From contig JAFWGQ010000059.1 in the NCBI GenBank assembly GCA_017512365.1, positions 24,029 to 88,028 on the forward strand: a stretch of 64,000 nt of DNA, given 5' to 3'. Positions 14,353 to 22,914 of this stretch are shown here, one piece after another. The notes beneath the pieces were generated by a model. That model searched no databases. It worked only from the letters and a program-made list of their open reading frames with translations, and had not been told where the DNA came from. The position numbers and the translations under genes are program-made. This DNA is from Mogibacterium sp. GTDB taxonomy: Bacteria > Bacillota > Clostridia > Peptostreptococcales > Anaerovoracaceae. Numbering within the stretch: position 1 is the stretch's first letter; the number at the start of each line of letters is the position of its first letter.

Positions 14353-16029
14353 GTGTTGAAAAAGATCGACACAAGCGGAATGAAAAAACTGATGGTGGCC
14401 ATCATATCGCTGATGCTGATACTGGTGACCACCATCAGTTATAGTGCGTTTTTTGCATTTGCCGAAGACAATGAGCCGGCGCAGGAACAGCCGGCGCAGG
14501 AACAGCCGGCGCAGGAGCAGCCGGTCCAGGAGCAGCCGGTTCAGGAACAGCCGGCACAGGAGCAGCCGGTTCAGGAACAGCCGGCGCAGGAGCAGCCGGT
14601 TCAGGAGCAGCCGGCGCAGGAGCAGCCGGTCCAGGAACAGCCGGCGCAGGAACAGCCGGTCCAGGAGCAGCCGGCGGAAGCAGCGCTGTCTCAGATGAGC
14701 GCTTCTTCCTGGATCGTCATGTCCGGGTCGACCAGCCAGATAGTAGCGCAGGGCCATGCCGAAAGAAAGATGCAGCCGGGAGCCATGACGATGCTCATGA
14801 CAGCCATGGTCGCCATCGACAACATGTATAACGAGGACGAGCTGAAAAACACAGTGGTCATATCGTCCGAACTCGCGGAGGAGGGGACGCTTTTCAAAGA
14901 GGGAGAGACCGTGACGGTCGGGGACCTTCTCAGCGCCATGCTTGTGGCGGGGGACTCTCAGGCCGCGGAAGCGCTCGCTGAATACAGTGCGTCCTCCAGA
15001 GAGATATTCATCAACGAGATGAACTCAAAGTGCATGGAGCTGGATATCATGGATACACAGTTCATCAATCCGGGAGGGACATACGCGGATAAACAGTATT
15101 CGACTGCAAAGGACTGCGCGGTCATAGCGCAGGCAGCGATAAGATACCAGAGGATCAAGTACCTTCTGAAAAAGAAGAGCGTGATCGTTAGGGCATCTAC
15201 GAAAGAAAACGAAAGAGAGATAGAACTGGTCAGCTGCAATCCGCTGCTGGCGGGCAGTCCTGATCAGACCTATAAGTACATAAAAGGCGGTATAAGAGGA
15301 GTGCTGGATAAGCCTTCTGCATCCATGCAATACGCAGCCATATCCATGAAGGACGGCATGGAGATGGTAGCCATTCTCATGGACTCGGATCCGGCTCTTG
15401 CCGCCGCCGAGGCCAGGAGCCTTCTGGAATACGGAGACGCCGGAGCCGAAAAGAATGTCATAGTCAAGGCCGGCAAGAGAATGGGTACCGCCAGAGTAAA
15501 GGGCGGCGTGTGGACAAGAGTCGCCGGATACACGGAGACCAAGGGCTACGCGTATGTACCTCCTGAAGGCAGCGACAAGCTCATACAGACGCAGGTGGTC
15601 ATGCTGGACAATCTCCAGGCTCCGCTCAAAGAAGGGGAGAAGGTAGGAGAATTCAGGATATATGTCGCCGACGAGCTGAAGGGTACTGTGGATCTGGTGA
15701 CACATAAGGAGATCGGCGCGGGCTGGCCGCCTTCACAGTGGTATATATCCAACCTTGCTGCCGTGATCATTTCCATGGTCATCCTCCTCATCCTGGCTTT
15801 CATAATAAGGGTGCTGAGCGTGAAGAGGCGCCGGGCGAAGAGAGCCGAAGCCATGCGAAAAGCAAAGATAAGAGAGATCGCGAGAAAACAGCTCGAGGTC
15901 GACGAGGACAGAAAGAGGCGCAACTGGACAGGCTACGGCTATGACGGGATCCCTCTGCGCACGACCAGTGTACGGAAAGAAAGTCTTAAGGAAGTTCAGG
16001 GGAGCGATGAGAAAGGCCGGGACAAGTGA
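14353..16029 (+). CDS. DD-carboxypeptidase (S11) homologue lacking catalytic residues, with pentapeptide repeat stalk
   Basis: 558 residues from the GTG at 14353 (a TTG follows directly; a GGAGAA site lies upstream). An N-terminal signal/anchor segment is followed by 13 tandem P(A/V)QEQ repeats (residues 42-106), then a DacF-like S11 domain, a C-terminal beta domain, one transmembrane helix near 470-490 and a basic tail. The three active-site motifs are not intact. The SxxK position reads AMTM (residues 144-147), the SxN region reads LVAGDSQAAEALAE, and the KTG position reads KGG. Family members trim the terminal D-Ala from peptidoglycan stems; this one is probably inactive and may bind wall or regulate. 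It sits just upstream of uvrC, with stop and start overlapping. Confidence 0.85.
   Translation: MLKKIDTSGMKKLMVAIISLMLILVTTISYSAFFAFAEDNEPAQEQPAQEQPAQEQPVQEQPVQEQPAQEQPVQEQPAQEQPVQEQPAQEQPVQEQPAQEQPVQEQPAEAALSQMSASSWIVMSGSTSQIVAQGHAERKMQPGAMTMLMTAMVAIDNMYNEDELKNTVVISSELAEEGTLFKEGETVTVGDLLSAMLVAGDSQAAEALAEYSASSREIFINEMNSKCMELDIMDTQFINPGGTYADKQYSTAKDCAVIAQAAIRYQRIKYLLKKKSVIVRASTKENEREIELVSCNPLLAGSPDQTYKYIKGGIRGVLDKPSASMQYAAISMKDGMEMVAILMDSDPALAAAEARSLLEYGDAGAEKNVIVKAGKRMGTARVKGGVWTRVAGYTETKGYAYVPPEGSDKLIQTQVVMLDNLQAPLKEGEKVGEFRIYVADELKGTVDLVTHKEIGAGWPPSQWYISNLAAVIISMVILLILAFIIRVLSVKRRRAKRAEAMRKAKIREIARKQLEVDEDRKRRNWTGYGYDGIPLRTTSVRKESLKEVQGSDEKGRDK
14476..14670 (+). repeat. 13 x 15-bp tandem repeats encoding P(A/V)QEQ
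   Basis: Thirteen in-frame copies of a 15-base unit (CCGGCGCAGGAACAG and variants CCGGTTCAGGAGCAG). The codon-level variation alternates Ala and Val. It forms a Pro/Gln/Glu-rich extracytoplasmic stalk and is likely to vary in copy number by slippage. Confidence 0.95.
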
Positions 16030-17945
16030 TGTTCGTTATAGAGGATGAACTGAAAAAACTCCCGACTACACCGGGCGTATACATGCACAAGGACAGCCTG
16101 GGCGAGGTGATCTACGTAGGAAAGGCGGTGAATCTGCGCAACCGCGTCAGGAGCTACTTCAGAAAGACTTCGCAGGCGGATCCCAAGGTGAGAGCCATGG
16201 TCTCCAACATAGCGGAGTTCGAGTACATAAGCTGTGCTACGGAGATGGAGGCTCTCCTTTTGGAATGCAATCTCATCAAGAAGTACATGCCGCGCTACAA
16301 TGTGCTTCTCAAGGATGACAAATCATACCCGTACATCGAGGTAACGGTATCCGAAGAGTGGCCGAGGGTCTTCAGCACCAGGAGGCTTTTGAGGGACGGA
16401 AACCGATACTTCGGCCCGTACTCCGACGGCGGCGCCGTGAAGCGCATTCTCGCCATGATCGATGAGATGTACCGCTTCAAGAAGTGCAGGCAGCAGGAGT
16501 TCAGAAAGGGAGTCAGACCTTGCCTGAATTACTACATCGGAAAATGTCCGGGCATGTGCGTGGACGGGGCGGATCATGCCGGGTACATGGAGGACATCGA
16601 TGAGGTGATCGAGATCCTGAGCGGCAGGGACCGTGCTGCCATGGCGAAGGTCAGGGCAAAGATGGAACAGGCGTCAGAGGAGATGAGATATGAGGACGCT
16701 GCGAAATACAGGGACTACATGAATTCGATGAGGTCGCTCGGAGAGACCCAGAGGGCTACCGTCATAGGCGACAGGGACGCGGACATACTAGTGCCTGTCA
16801 CGGGGAGCAGGACGACAGTCGTCGCTCAGTACAAGGTCAGGGACGGCAGGATGACCGGCCGCGAGATCACATATCTGATGGGGGAATTCACAGGAGGCGA
16901 AAGGGATATCCTTTCCTCGTTCATAAAGCAGCACTATCCGGAACTGTCTGCCCTGCCGCGGGAGATACTGCTCCCGTTCCACATAGAAGACGAGGAACTG
17001 CTCGAGGGGTTCCTGGAAAGCATCAACGCAGGCAATGCTGAGGCAGGCTCAGACGTGATGCACAAGACGAGGATCGCCGTGCCCGAAAGAGGAGAGAAGA
17101 AGGCTCTTCTGAGGTTGGCTCTGGATGATTCCGTAAAGCTAGCGGGCACGCTCGATGAGAAGGCTGACCGCGAGGCCGAAAGAAGGGAAGCCCTTAAGAA
17201 GGAGATAGCCGGCCTCATAGAATACGCTTCGAAGATCAGCGGCAGCGCGCCGGTTCTCATCGCCGATGACGACGAGAGAGAATACAGGATCGAGGCTTAC
17301 GACATATCTAACTTCAACGGTCTTGACACGGTCGGCGGCATGGTCGTATACGAGGGCAGGAAGCCGGTAAGGAACGACTACAGGAAGTTCAAAGTCAAGA
17401 CGGCTGAAGGCGATGACTACGGGAGCCTGCGCGAGGTAATGTACAGAAGACTCAAGCGCGCGAGAAAGGGAGACGAGGGCTTCAGCACATATCCGGATAT
17501 CATGTTCATAGACGGAGGCCTGGGACAGGTGCACGCGGTAAAGTCGGTGCTCGACGCGTTCAGGATAGCGATACCGGTGGTCGGCCTTGCCAAGGACGAC
17601 TCTCACCGCACCAGGGCAGTGGTCTTCGATGACGGACATGAGATAGACCTCAGGGATAACAGGCTGCTCTTCAGCTACTGCGGTACGATACAGGAGGAAG
17701 TCCACCGCTTCGCGATCACATATATGTCGGGTGTCAAGGGTAAGAAGATGATAAAGTCGGCGCTCGAAGATATCCCGGGCATAGGACCGAAAAGGAGGGC
17801 GGAGCTGCTGCAGAGATTCGGAAGCATGAAGGCTATAAAGGAAGCGGGCTATGAAGAACTGATGAAGACCGGAGGGCTGAATTCGAAAGTGGCCGAGAGC
17901 GTGGTGGAATTCTTTGCGGCTTCTGACGGCAATCTTGATAATTGA
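16029..17945 (+). CDS. uvrC: Excinuclease ABC subunit C
   Basis: 638 residues from the ATG at 16029, which overlaps the preceding stop as TGATG; an adjacent GTG at 16026 is possible. It makes both incisions in nucleotide excision repair with UvrAB. It opens with a GIY-YIG nuclease (TTPGVYMHKDSLGEVIYVGK), then cysteine-rich CLNYYIGKCPGMC, a UVR motif near residues 200-230, the RNase H-like 3'-cleavage domain (EAYDISNFNG, IDGGLGQV) and C-terminal helix-hairpin-helix IPGIGPKRRAELLQRFGS. Length and domain order are normal. Confidence 0.97.
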   Translation: MFVIEDELKKLPTTPGVYMHKDSLGEVIYVGKAVNLRNRVRSYFRKTSQADPKVRAMVSNIAEFEYISCATEMEALLLECNLIKKYMPRYNVLLKDDKSYPYIEVTVSEEWPRVFSTRRLLRDGNRYFGPYSDGGAVKRILAMIDEMYRFKKCRQQEFRKGVRPCLNYYIGKCPGMCVDGADHAGYMEDIDEVIEILSGRDRAAMAKVRAKMEQASEEMRYEDAAKYRDYMNSMRSLGETQRATVIGDRDADILVPVTGSRTTVVAQYKVRDGRMTGREITYLMGEFTGGERDILSSFIKQHYPELSALPREILLPFHIEDEELLEGFLESINAGNAEAGSDVMHKTRIAVPERGEKKALLRLALDDSVKLAGTLDEKADREAERREALKKEIAGLIEYASKISGSAPVLIADDDEREYRIEAYDISNFNGLDTVGGMVVYEGRKPVRNDYRKFKVKTAEGDDYGSLREVMYRRLKRARKGDEGFSTYPDIMFIDGGLGQVHAVKSVLDAFRIAIPVVGLAKDDSHRTRAVVFDDGHEIDLRDNRLLFSYCGTIQEEVHRFAITYMSGVKGKKMIKSALEDIPGIGPKRRAELLQRFGSMKAIKEAGYEELMKTGGLNSKVAESVVEFFAASDGNLDN

Positions 17946-17964
17946 CGTCTTTCCATGGTATATT
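17935..17964 (+). promoter_or_regulatory. Putative promoter of the DUF1292 gene
   Basis: -35 TTGATA (17935-17940), an 18-base spacer, -10 TATATT (17959-17964), overlapping the end of uvrC. Confidence 0.45.
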
Positions 17965-17996
17965 TAAGAAGCATTTCAGGAAAGGAGATTTGCTTT

Positions 17997-18287
17997 ATGG
18001 CTGAGGATATCAAGAACGTAAACGTCGAAGAAGAGGAGGAAGATATCATTACTCTGGAATTTGACGACGACACAGCAGTTGACTGCTATGTGATGGGAAC
18101 ATTCGAGCTTGGCGACAAGGAGTATATCGCCCTCGCGCCGGATGACGGGACGGATGATGTATATATCTACGGATATAAGCAGATCAATGACGACGAATTC
18201 GAGATCCTGGAGATCGAAAGTGAAGAAGAATTCGATGCGGCTGCTGCTGAATTCGATGCCATCATGTCAGACCTCGACGAAGAATAA
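17997..18287 (+). CDS. DUF1292 family protein
   Basis: 96 residues, start ATG at 17997 with AGGAAAGGAGA at 17979-17989. A very acidic small cytoplasmic protein (EEEEEDIITLEFDDDTAV...). The central ELGDKEYIALAPDDG and VYIYGYKQIN segments are typical of DUF1292. The molecular function is not known. It follows uvrC and precedes the tRNA-Leu gene. Confidence 0.85.
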   Translation: MAEDIKNVNVEEEEEDIITLEFDDDTAVDCYVMGTFELGDKEYIALAPDDGTDDVYIYGYKQINDDEFEILEIESEEEFDAAAAEFDAIMSDLDEE

Positions 18288-18297
18288 AAACTTATTC

Positions 18298-18353
18298 TCG
18301 ACAACTGCGTTTCAATAGTGTATACTATGTGGCGTGCTGAAAGAGCACGCCAC
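18298..18353 (+). promoter_or_regulatory. tRNA-Leu promoter and adjacent perfect hairpin
   Basis: TCGACA (18298-18303), a 17-base spacer, TATACT (18321-18326). It is followed by a perfect 10-bp stem GTGGCGTGCT/AGCACGCCAC with loop GAAAG (18329-18353) and no T-run. The hairpin would sit at the 5' end of the tRNA precursor, or could be the end of the preceding transcript. Confidence 0.5.
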
Positions 18354-18360
18354 AAAATAT

Positions 18361-18445
18361 GCGGATGTGGCGGAATTGGCAGACGCGCACGGTTCAGGTC
18401 CGTGTGAGTAACATCGTGAAGGTTCGAATCCTTTCATCCGCACCA
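18361..18445 (+). tRNA. tRNA-Leu (CAG)
   Basis: Acceptor GCGGATG pairs with CATCCGC. There is a long variable arm (GTGAGTAACATCGT), a T-loop GGTTCGAATCC and an encoded 3' ACCA. The anticodon loop TTCAGGT within CACGG/CCGTG gives CAG. The long variable arm confirms a leucine class II tRNA. Confidence 0.95.
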
Positions 18446-18573
18446 TGAGAAATTGTCCTGGCGACCGGCTCGTCGCAAGGCGAGTCCGGAGCCATGGAAC
18501 TTTCTATACGCAGTGCGCCTGCGACTGACAAGCGGCAGTGAAGTCAGAGCAGTTGCGCACGAGCCGTTCATAA

Positions 18574-18649
18574 GGGGCGTTAGCGCAGCTGGGAGCGCGT
18601 CTGACTGGCAGTCAGGAGGTCACGAGTTCGAGCCTCGTACGCTCCACCA
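18574..18649 (+). tRNA. tRNA-Ala (GGC)
   Basis: Acceptor GGGGCGT/ACGCTCC with the G3-U70 wobble that identifies alanine. Anticodon loop CTGGCAG gives GGC. T-arm GAGTTCGAGCCTC, 3' ACCA encoded. Confidence 0.95.
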
Positions 18650-18652
18650 AAA

Positions 18653-18696
18653 TAGTCGTAATATCTTGCAATCGCGAGAGTTGCGACTTTTTCTTA
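18653..18696 (+). terminator. Terminator after tRNA-Ala
   Basis: AGTCGTAA pairs with TTGCGACT across a loop (the inner part can also pair) and is followed by TTTTTCTT. It ends the tRNA transcript. Confidence 0.65.
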
Positions 18697-18920
18697 TGCT
18701 TTTATTCGTACTGTTAGAGCCATTTCTGCAATCAACAGCGGAGCTCACAGTAGTTTCATAAATAAGCAGGTGCGCTCCTGTACAGAGGACTTACATGCCC
18801 GGGTTTGAGCAGGCTATATTAAATATAGAGAGTTATGGTATAGTGGTAATATAGTGATGTAATTTTCCGGAGGTCGTATTAGACTAAACTAAAAGCGGAT
18901 ATAGTTTAAAGGGGGTATTG

Positions 18921-19340
18921 ATGAAAGTTTATATTGCTGCTCCTCTGTTTTCAGAGGGAGAACGACAGTTTAATATTCAAATAGACAATATTGTCAGAGC
19001 ATGTGGCCACGAAACTTTTCTCCCTCAGCGAGAGGGAGGCTGTGTGGCAGATCTTCCGGAAAAAATCGATGGCCTTCCAAAAAGGAAGTATCTTTTCAGG
19101 CTTGACTGCGAGCATATGGATTGGTGCGATGCTGTTTTGTTTTTGTTTGATGGAAGAGTTCCTGACGAAGGTGCCTGCTTTGAGTTAGGATATTGTTATG
19201 CCAAAGGAAAACGATGCATAGGATACAAGACCGATGCGCGCTCATTTATTGACGGATACGATAATGTAATGCTTTACGGAGCGCCTGAGGTCGTTCTTCA
19301 CAACGAAGATGAGCTAAGAGATTATTTCCGTAAACTATAA
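18921..19340 (+). CDS. Nucleoside 2-deoxyribosyltransferase family protein
   Basis: 139 residues, start ATG at 18921 after GGGGG at 18911-18915 (a TTG codon directly precedes it). It begins MKVYIAAPLFSEGER and contains LDCEHMDWCDAVLFLFDG and VPDEGACFELGYCYA, the substrate and catalytic-glutamate motifs of PF05014. Family members transfer or hydrolyse deoxyribose on nucleosides in salvage; the exact substrate is not clear. The gene and its surroundings are more AT-rich than the neighbours and lie just downstream of two tRNA genes, suggesting acquisition. Confidence 0.85.
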   Translation: MKVYIAAPLFSEGERQFNIQIDNIVRACGHETFLPQREGGCVADLPEKIDGLPKRKYLFRLDCEHMDWCDAVLFLFDGRVPDEGACFELGYCYAKGKRCIGYKTDARSFIDGYDNVMLYGAPEVVLHNEDELRDYFRKL

Positions 19341-19545
19341 TCACTCAAATAACAATATTGAGGCAGGGCTGTCCCTCCATGCCAGAAAGTATATCGCAGT
19401 AAATGGTCCTGCTTCTCCGGTCATATGCATGGTCTCGAGGTCGGCGCATTATTGTAAATAATATGGATGAGCTGTCTGCTGATAATATATAATCACAGTA
19501 TGAAGAATACTGTTAAATCTATAAATAGAACATTTTTAAGATAGT

Positions 19546-20451
19546 ATGCATCTTACAGAAAGATTTGACACACCGGCCAAAAGAAAGCATCTGATCCACC
19601 GGATCCTGCTGGTCATAGCCGGCAATATCATTTTTGCGATAGGCGTAAATGTCATAATAACACCGATGAATCTCTACAGCAGCGGGTTCACGGGCCTTTC
19701 GATGCTCATCAGGATGTTTCTTCTGAATATTCTGCATGTGCCGCAGATTCCGGGCGTCAACTACCTCGGCATCATCTACTTTGTCATCAATATCCCGCTC
19801 TTCGCCCTTGCCTACAAACACCTTGGCAGGGAGTTCTGCATCACCACCATAGCATCGATCGGCATAGCTTCGCTTGCAATGACACTGGTGCCTGTAGTAA
19901 AAAAGCCGATATTCGATGACTACCTCACGGCCTGCCTCGTAGGAGGCATCGTTTCCGGCACAGGAGCAGGGATCGTGCTCAGAGGGGGCACATCCGGAGG
20001 GGGCCAGGACATCATCGGCATGGTGCTCTCAAAAACTCATCCGAATTTCAGCGTCGGAAGGATAAGCATCGCCATCAATACCGTGATATACGGCATTTGT
20101 TTTTTCCTCTTCGATATACAGACTGTCGTGTACTCGATGATCTATGCTGTGATAAACGCCATAGCTCTCGATTATCAGCACACTCAGAACATCAATGTGC
20201 AGGTGCTCATATTCACCAAGAAGGAGGGCATTACGGACAAGGTGATTTCTGAGATAAGGAGGGGTCTTACATACTGGAAGGGAGCAGGCGGATACACTGA
20301 TGAGGATACATATGTTCTGACCACCATGGTGTCGAAGTATGAACTGCCTCATCTGCTCAGCGTCATCCGGGAGGTCGACCCTGACGCGTTCGTGACAGTC
20401 AACGAGGGCACAAGGATATACGGAAATTTTGAGAAACGCTTCACTGAGTAA
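19546..20451 (+). CDS. YitT family membrane protein
   Basis: 301 residues with five to six hydrophobic segments in the first 200 residues (NIIFAIGVNVIITPMNLYSSG, IPLFALAYKHLG, GGTSGGGQDIIGMVLSK). A C-terminal soluble DUF2179 domain (VLIFTKKEGITDKVISEI, GAGGYTDEDTYVLTTMVSK) follows. This is the classic YitT layout; transport function is unproven. The start at 19546 has only a weak AAG-type site. Confidence 0.88.
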   Translation: MHLTERFDTPAKRKHLIHRILLVIAGNIIFAIGVNVIITPMNLYSSGFTGLSMLIRMFLLNILHVPQIPGVNYLGIIYFVINIPLFALAYKHLGREFCITTIASIGIASLAMTLVPVVKKPIFDDYLTACLVGGIVSGTGAGIVLRGGTSGGGQDIIGMVLSKTHPNFSVGRISIAINTVIYGICFFLFDIQTVVYSMIYAVINAIALDYQHTQNINVQVLIFTKKEGITDKVISEIRRGLTYWKGAGGYTDEDTYVLTTMVSKYELPHLLSVIREVDPDAFVTVNEGTRIYGNFEKRFTE

Positions 20452-20689
20452 AACATAGACAATATTAAAAAATCACTGCGGATGGGAGGGCAGGATTGCT
20501 CTTCCTTTTTTTGTTTGAAAATGATTATTTCTAAATAGTAGTAGTTGAGAGGGCTCAGACTTTTTCAAAAAAAAGAAAAGAGAGGGGTTTATCGTGTTTA
20601 AAGAACCCCTATTTTAATACCTCGATTTTCAAGAAAGTAGTAGGTGTTGTTAGAGACCAGATTAAATAACCACTCTATATATGGCTGAT
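20452..20689. other. Gene-free AT-rich spacer with two hairpins
   Basis: After yitT a weak hairpin (GGAGGGCA...TGCTCTTCC, about 20483-20506) is followed by a T-run and probably terminates it. A second inverted repeat, AGGGGTT...AACCCCT, lies at about 20583-20611. No gene is seen. Confidence 0.5.
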
Positions 20690-21028
20690 TTAAGCGGGCT
20701 CTAACATGTAGCCCGGCTCAGACAGATCGTTGTTTTCTGAGACTGAGCGGACGACGTGACCATCGATCGCTACATCACCAGAGCATTCGTCTATGAGCAT
20801 CTGCTCGAATGCTTTGACAGGATGACCTTTCATCCCAAGCTCTTTCAGGAGCGATGAAAGAGCTGTGTATCCCATTTTGAATGACAGATCATCGTAGTAC
20901 AGAGTAAGTACGCTTTCTCTGCAGAACTCATCGATCTGGTCTACATACAGAAAGCCATTAACGCACATGATCATCGCGTAGCAGTATATCTGCACGGCTC
21001 TCTTGGCGGGAAATACCCTGCAGAGCAT
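20690..21028 (-). pseudogene. Transposase remnant
   Basis: A 112-codon fragment, without a credible start, resembling the N-terminal third of IS transposases in Clostridia: QIYCYAMIMCVNGFLYVD, DEFCRESVLTLYYDDLSFKM, DECSGDVAIDGHVVRS. The frame stays open a little further upstream without an initiation site. It stops right after the expected DGH..RS segment, so most of the transposase, including the rest of the catalytic core, is gone. No terminal inverted repeats were found. The IS family is uncertain. Confidence 0.7.
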
Positions 21029-21040
21029 TTTCAGGATATC

Positions 21041-21066
21041 TGCGCGCCGCCTCGCAAGAGGCGGCC
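21041..21066 (+). other. GC-rich hairpin with GCAA tetraloop
   Basis: GCCGCCTC-GCAA-GAGGCGGC followed by CTTTACTT. It may be an old terminator at the edge of the transposase remnant. Confidence 0.4.
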
Positions 21067-21172
21067 TTTACTTATATCCGGCTGCTTGCCGTGTCAGCGT
21101 CTGACGCGTAAAATATATGTACTGATATTCGCGGCCCGGGCGGCCGGCCTGGTTCAGAAGGGTACGTAAAGC

Positions 21173-21550
21173 ATGACCGGCATAGACATTTTTTTCGAAA
21201 TGCTTAAGGAAGTGTGCGACGAGCTGCCGGATGAGTTTTTCAGAGAACTGCATCACGGAGTCCAACTCGCGGAGGAGACAAAGATATCGCCGCACTCGAA
21301 AAGAGGCGATGACCTGGTTATAATGGGTGAGTACCACAGATCGCATCTGGGCAACAGGATAACCATATACTACGGTTCTTTTGCGAGGACATGCCGGTGG
21401 ATGAGCGATGAACAGCTGAAAGACAGGCTCAGGGAGGTTGTCCGCCACGAATTCCGTCATCACATGGAGAATCTGTCGGGGATGTACGGCAGGGATTCGC
21501 TGGAGCGCAAAGACAGGGAGGAGCTGCGCAGATACCTGCGGGGCGAATAA
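21173..21550 (+). CDS. Small zincin-like metallopeptidase (PF06262 type)
   Basis: 125 residues. Near residue 90 lies VVRHEFRHHMENLSG, an HExxH zinc site as in the short zincin-like metallopeptidase family. GNRITIYYGSFAR is the usual preceding beta strand. It starts at the ATG at 21173 with a weak upstream site. No signal peptide, so cytoplasmic. The substrate is unknown. It heads a run of small genes with the flavodoxin-fold reductase 20 bases downstream. Confidence 0.75.
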   Translation: MTGIDIFFEMLKEVCDELPDEFFRELHHGVQLAEETKISPHSKRGDDLVIMGEYHRSHLGNRITIYYGSFARTCRWMSDEQLKDRLREVVRHEFRHHMENLSGMYGRDSLERKDREELRRYLRGE

Positions 21551-21569
21551 GGATAAGAGGAGGATTATC

Positions 21570-22082
21570 ATGAAGATCACGATTTTAAACGGAAGTCCGA
21601 GAACTGCCAGTACTGCAGCCATGGCAAAAGCGTTTGCGGAAGCTGCTGAGGCGGCGGGGCATGAGGTAGAGACGATACACGTCGGCAGGATGAATATCGC
21701 CGGCTGCAAGGGCTGCGAGTATTGCCACACAAAGGGCGAAGGAAAGTGCATCCAGCAGGATGACATGGAAAAGGTGATGCCGGCATATCTTGAAAGCGAT
21801 ATGATCGTATACGCGTCGCCTGTATATTATTTCGGGATGTCAGCGCAGATGATGGCGGCGATACAGAGGATCTACTGCATAGGAAAGCCGGCGAAGGCCA
21901 CAAAGGCAGCTCTGCTGCTGAGCTCGGCATCCCCGGGCGTGTATGACGGAGCAATATGGACATATAAGGCCATGCTCGAGTATACCGGCCTGAAGGACAT
22001 GGGCATAATCACTGCAAACGGTGCTGAGGGCGGTCCGGATACAAAGCTGGATCAGATCCGCGAGCTCGCTTCAGGCCTTTAG
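21570..22082 (+). CDS. Flavodoxin-fold NAD(P)H-dependent FMN reductase
   Basis: 170 residues from the ATG at 21570, preceded by AGAGGAGG. It opens MKITILNGSPRTASTAAMA, the FMN phosphate-binding loop, with CKGCEYCHTKGEGKC as the short cysteine segment common in this family and SPVYYFGMSAQM as the isoalloxazine-contact region. Members reduce flavins, quinones or iron. A second paralogue lies at 26456. Confidence 0.85.
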   Translation: MKITILNGSPRTASTAAMAKAFAEAAEAAGHEVETIHVGRMNIAGCKGCEYCHTKGEGKCIQQDDMEKVMPAYLESDMIVYASPVYYFGMSAQMMAAIQRIYCIGKPAKATKAALLLSSASPGVYDGAIWTYKAMLEYTGLKDMGIITANGAEGGPDTKLDQIRELASGL

Positions 22083-22084
22083 AC

Positions 22085-22450
22085 ATGCCCCTGATAACGG
22101 TACCACAGGCTATGAAACAGGAAACTATAGACAGGATAAGGAGATTCACTTCCGACAGAGACTGGGAGCAGTACCATACGCCGGCGAATCTCGCCAAGAG
22201 CATATCGATCGAGGCCAATGAGCTTCTCGAATGCTTCCAGTGGAGCGATACTGACTACGACCTCGGGCATGTCAAAGAGGAGCTTGCCGATGTGATGGTA
22301 TACTGCCGCAACATGCTCGACGAGCTGGGCCTCGATGAGGATGAGATAGTGAACGACAAGATGTCAAAGAACGAGGCGAAGTACCCTGTCGAACTGGCGA
22401 AGGGAAGCGCAGAGAAATACACTGAACTGAAGAAGAGATCAGGGAGATAG
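22085..22450 (+). CDS. MazG-like nucleotide pyrophosphohydrolase
   Basis: 121 residues from 22085 (an ATG at 22112, giving MKQETIDRIRRF, fits the family start better). SIEANELLECFQW and EELADVMVYCRNMLDELG form the EExxE/ExxD metal sites of the all-alpha NTP pyrophosphatases related to RS21-C6 and MazG. It probably cleans non-canonical dNTPs. It follows the reductase by two bases. Confidence 0.85.
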   Translation: MPLITVPQAMKQETIDRIRRFTSDRDWEQYHTPANLAKSISIEANELLECFQWSDTDYDLGHVKEELADVMVYCRNMLDELGLDEDEIVNDKMSKNEAKYPVELAKGSAEKYTELKKRSGR

Positions 22451-22463
22451 AAAGGGGGTGCCC

Positions 22464-22898
22464 ATGGCAAAAAAAGACAGGCGGATAAAAGGCTGCCCTA
22501 ATGTAAACTGCCCGGATTTCATGGAAAAGAAGAAGTACGGCACGGATGATCATTACTGCAGAAAGTGCGGCACGCCGCTGGTCTTTGTCTGCGCAAAATG
22601 CTACCGGCCTTTGAAGGATATCGAAGGACTGAGGATATGTCCGGACTGCAAGGGAAAGCCTGAGAAAAAGGTGACCCATGCCGCAAAAAAAGCAGGGAAA
22701 ACAGTAAAAAAGAAAGCCGAGCAGGGAGCTTTTATCGTGAAGCAGAAAGCGCCTGAAGCTCTGGAGACTGCAAAAGTGCTGGCCCGGGACAAGAACGTTC
22801 GCAGAGCCGCGACCATCGTTGCGGTCACTGCCGCGGAAACAGTGAAGAATCCGAAGGTGAAGAAGATAGCGAAGATCGTGATAAAAGCCGTGAGATAG
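22464..22898 (+). CDS. Zinc-ribbon protein with basic C-terminal tail, function unknown
   Basis: 144 residues from the ATG at 22464; AAAGGGGG lies six bases upstream. Four CxxC-like knuckles occur in the first 65 residues (CPNVNC, CRKCG, CAKC, CPDC). The remainder is lysine- and alanine-rich (HAAKKAGKTVKKKAEQ), predicted helical, with a mildly hydrophobic VRRAATIVAVTAAETV segment. It could bind nucleic acid; that is inference only. Confidence 0.7.
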   Translation: MAKKDRRIKGCPNVNCPDFMEKKKYGTDDHYCRKCGTPLVFVCAKCYRPLKDIEGLRICPDCKGKPEKKVTHAAKKAGKTVKKKAEQGAFIVKQKAPEALETAKVLARDKNVRRAATIVAVTAAETVKNPKVKKIAKIVIKAVR

Positions 22899-22914
22899 CG
22901 GACAAGGGAAAGAC

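Noticed and set aside
14476-14670. Regular 15-bp repeats that could suggest a CRISPR or non-coding repeat array
   Set aside because: Units are contiguous, without spacers, and in frame with a protein; it is a coding pentapeptide repeat. No CRISPR array was seen in the window.
18453-18761. Open frame covering the tRNA-Ala gene
   Set aside because: It runs through the tRNA and its terminator, has no ribosome site and no recognisable protein.
18830-18880. Sequence GGTATAGTGGTAATATAG resembling a tRNA-Gly D-arm
   Set aside because: No matching acceptor, anticodon or T-arm around it; taken as chance or an unprovable remnant.
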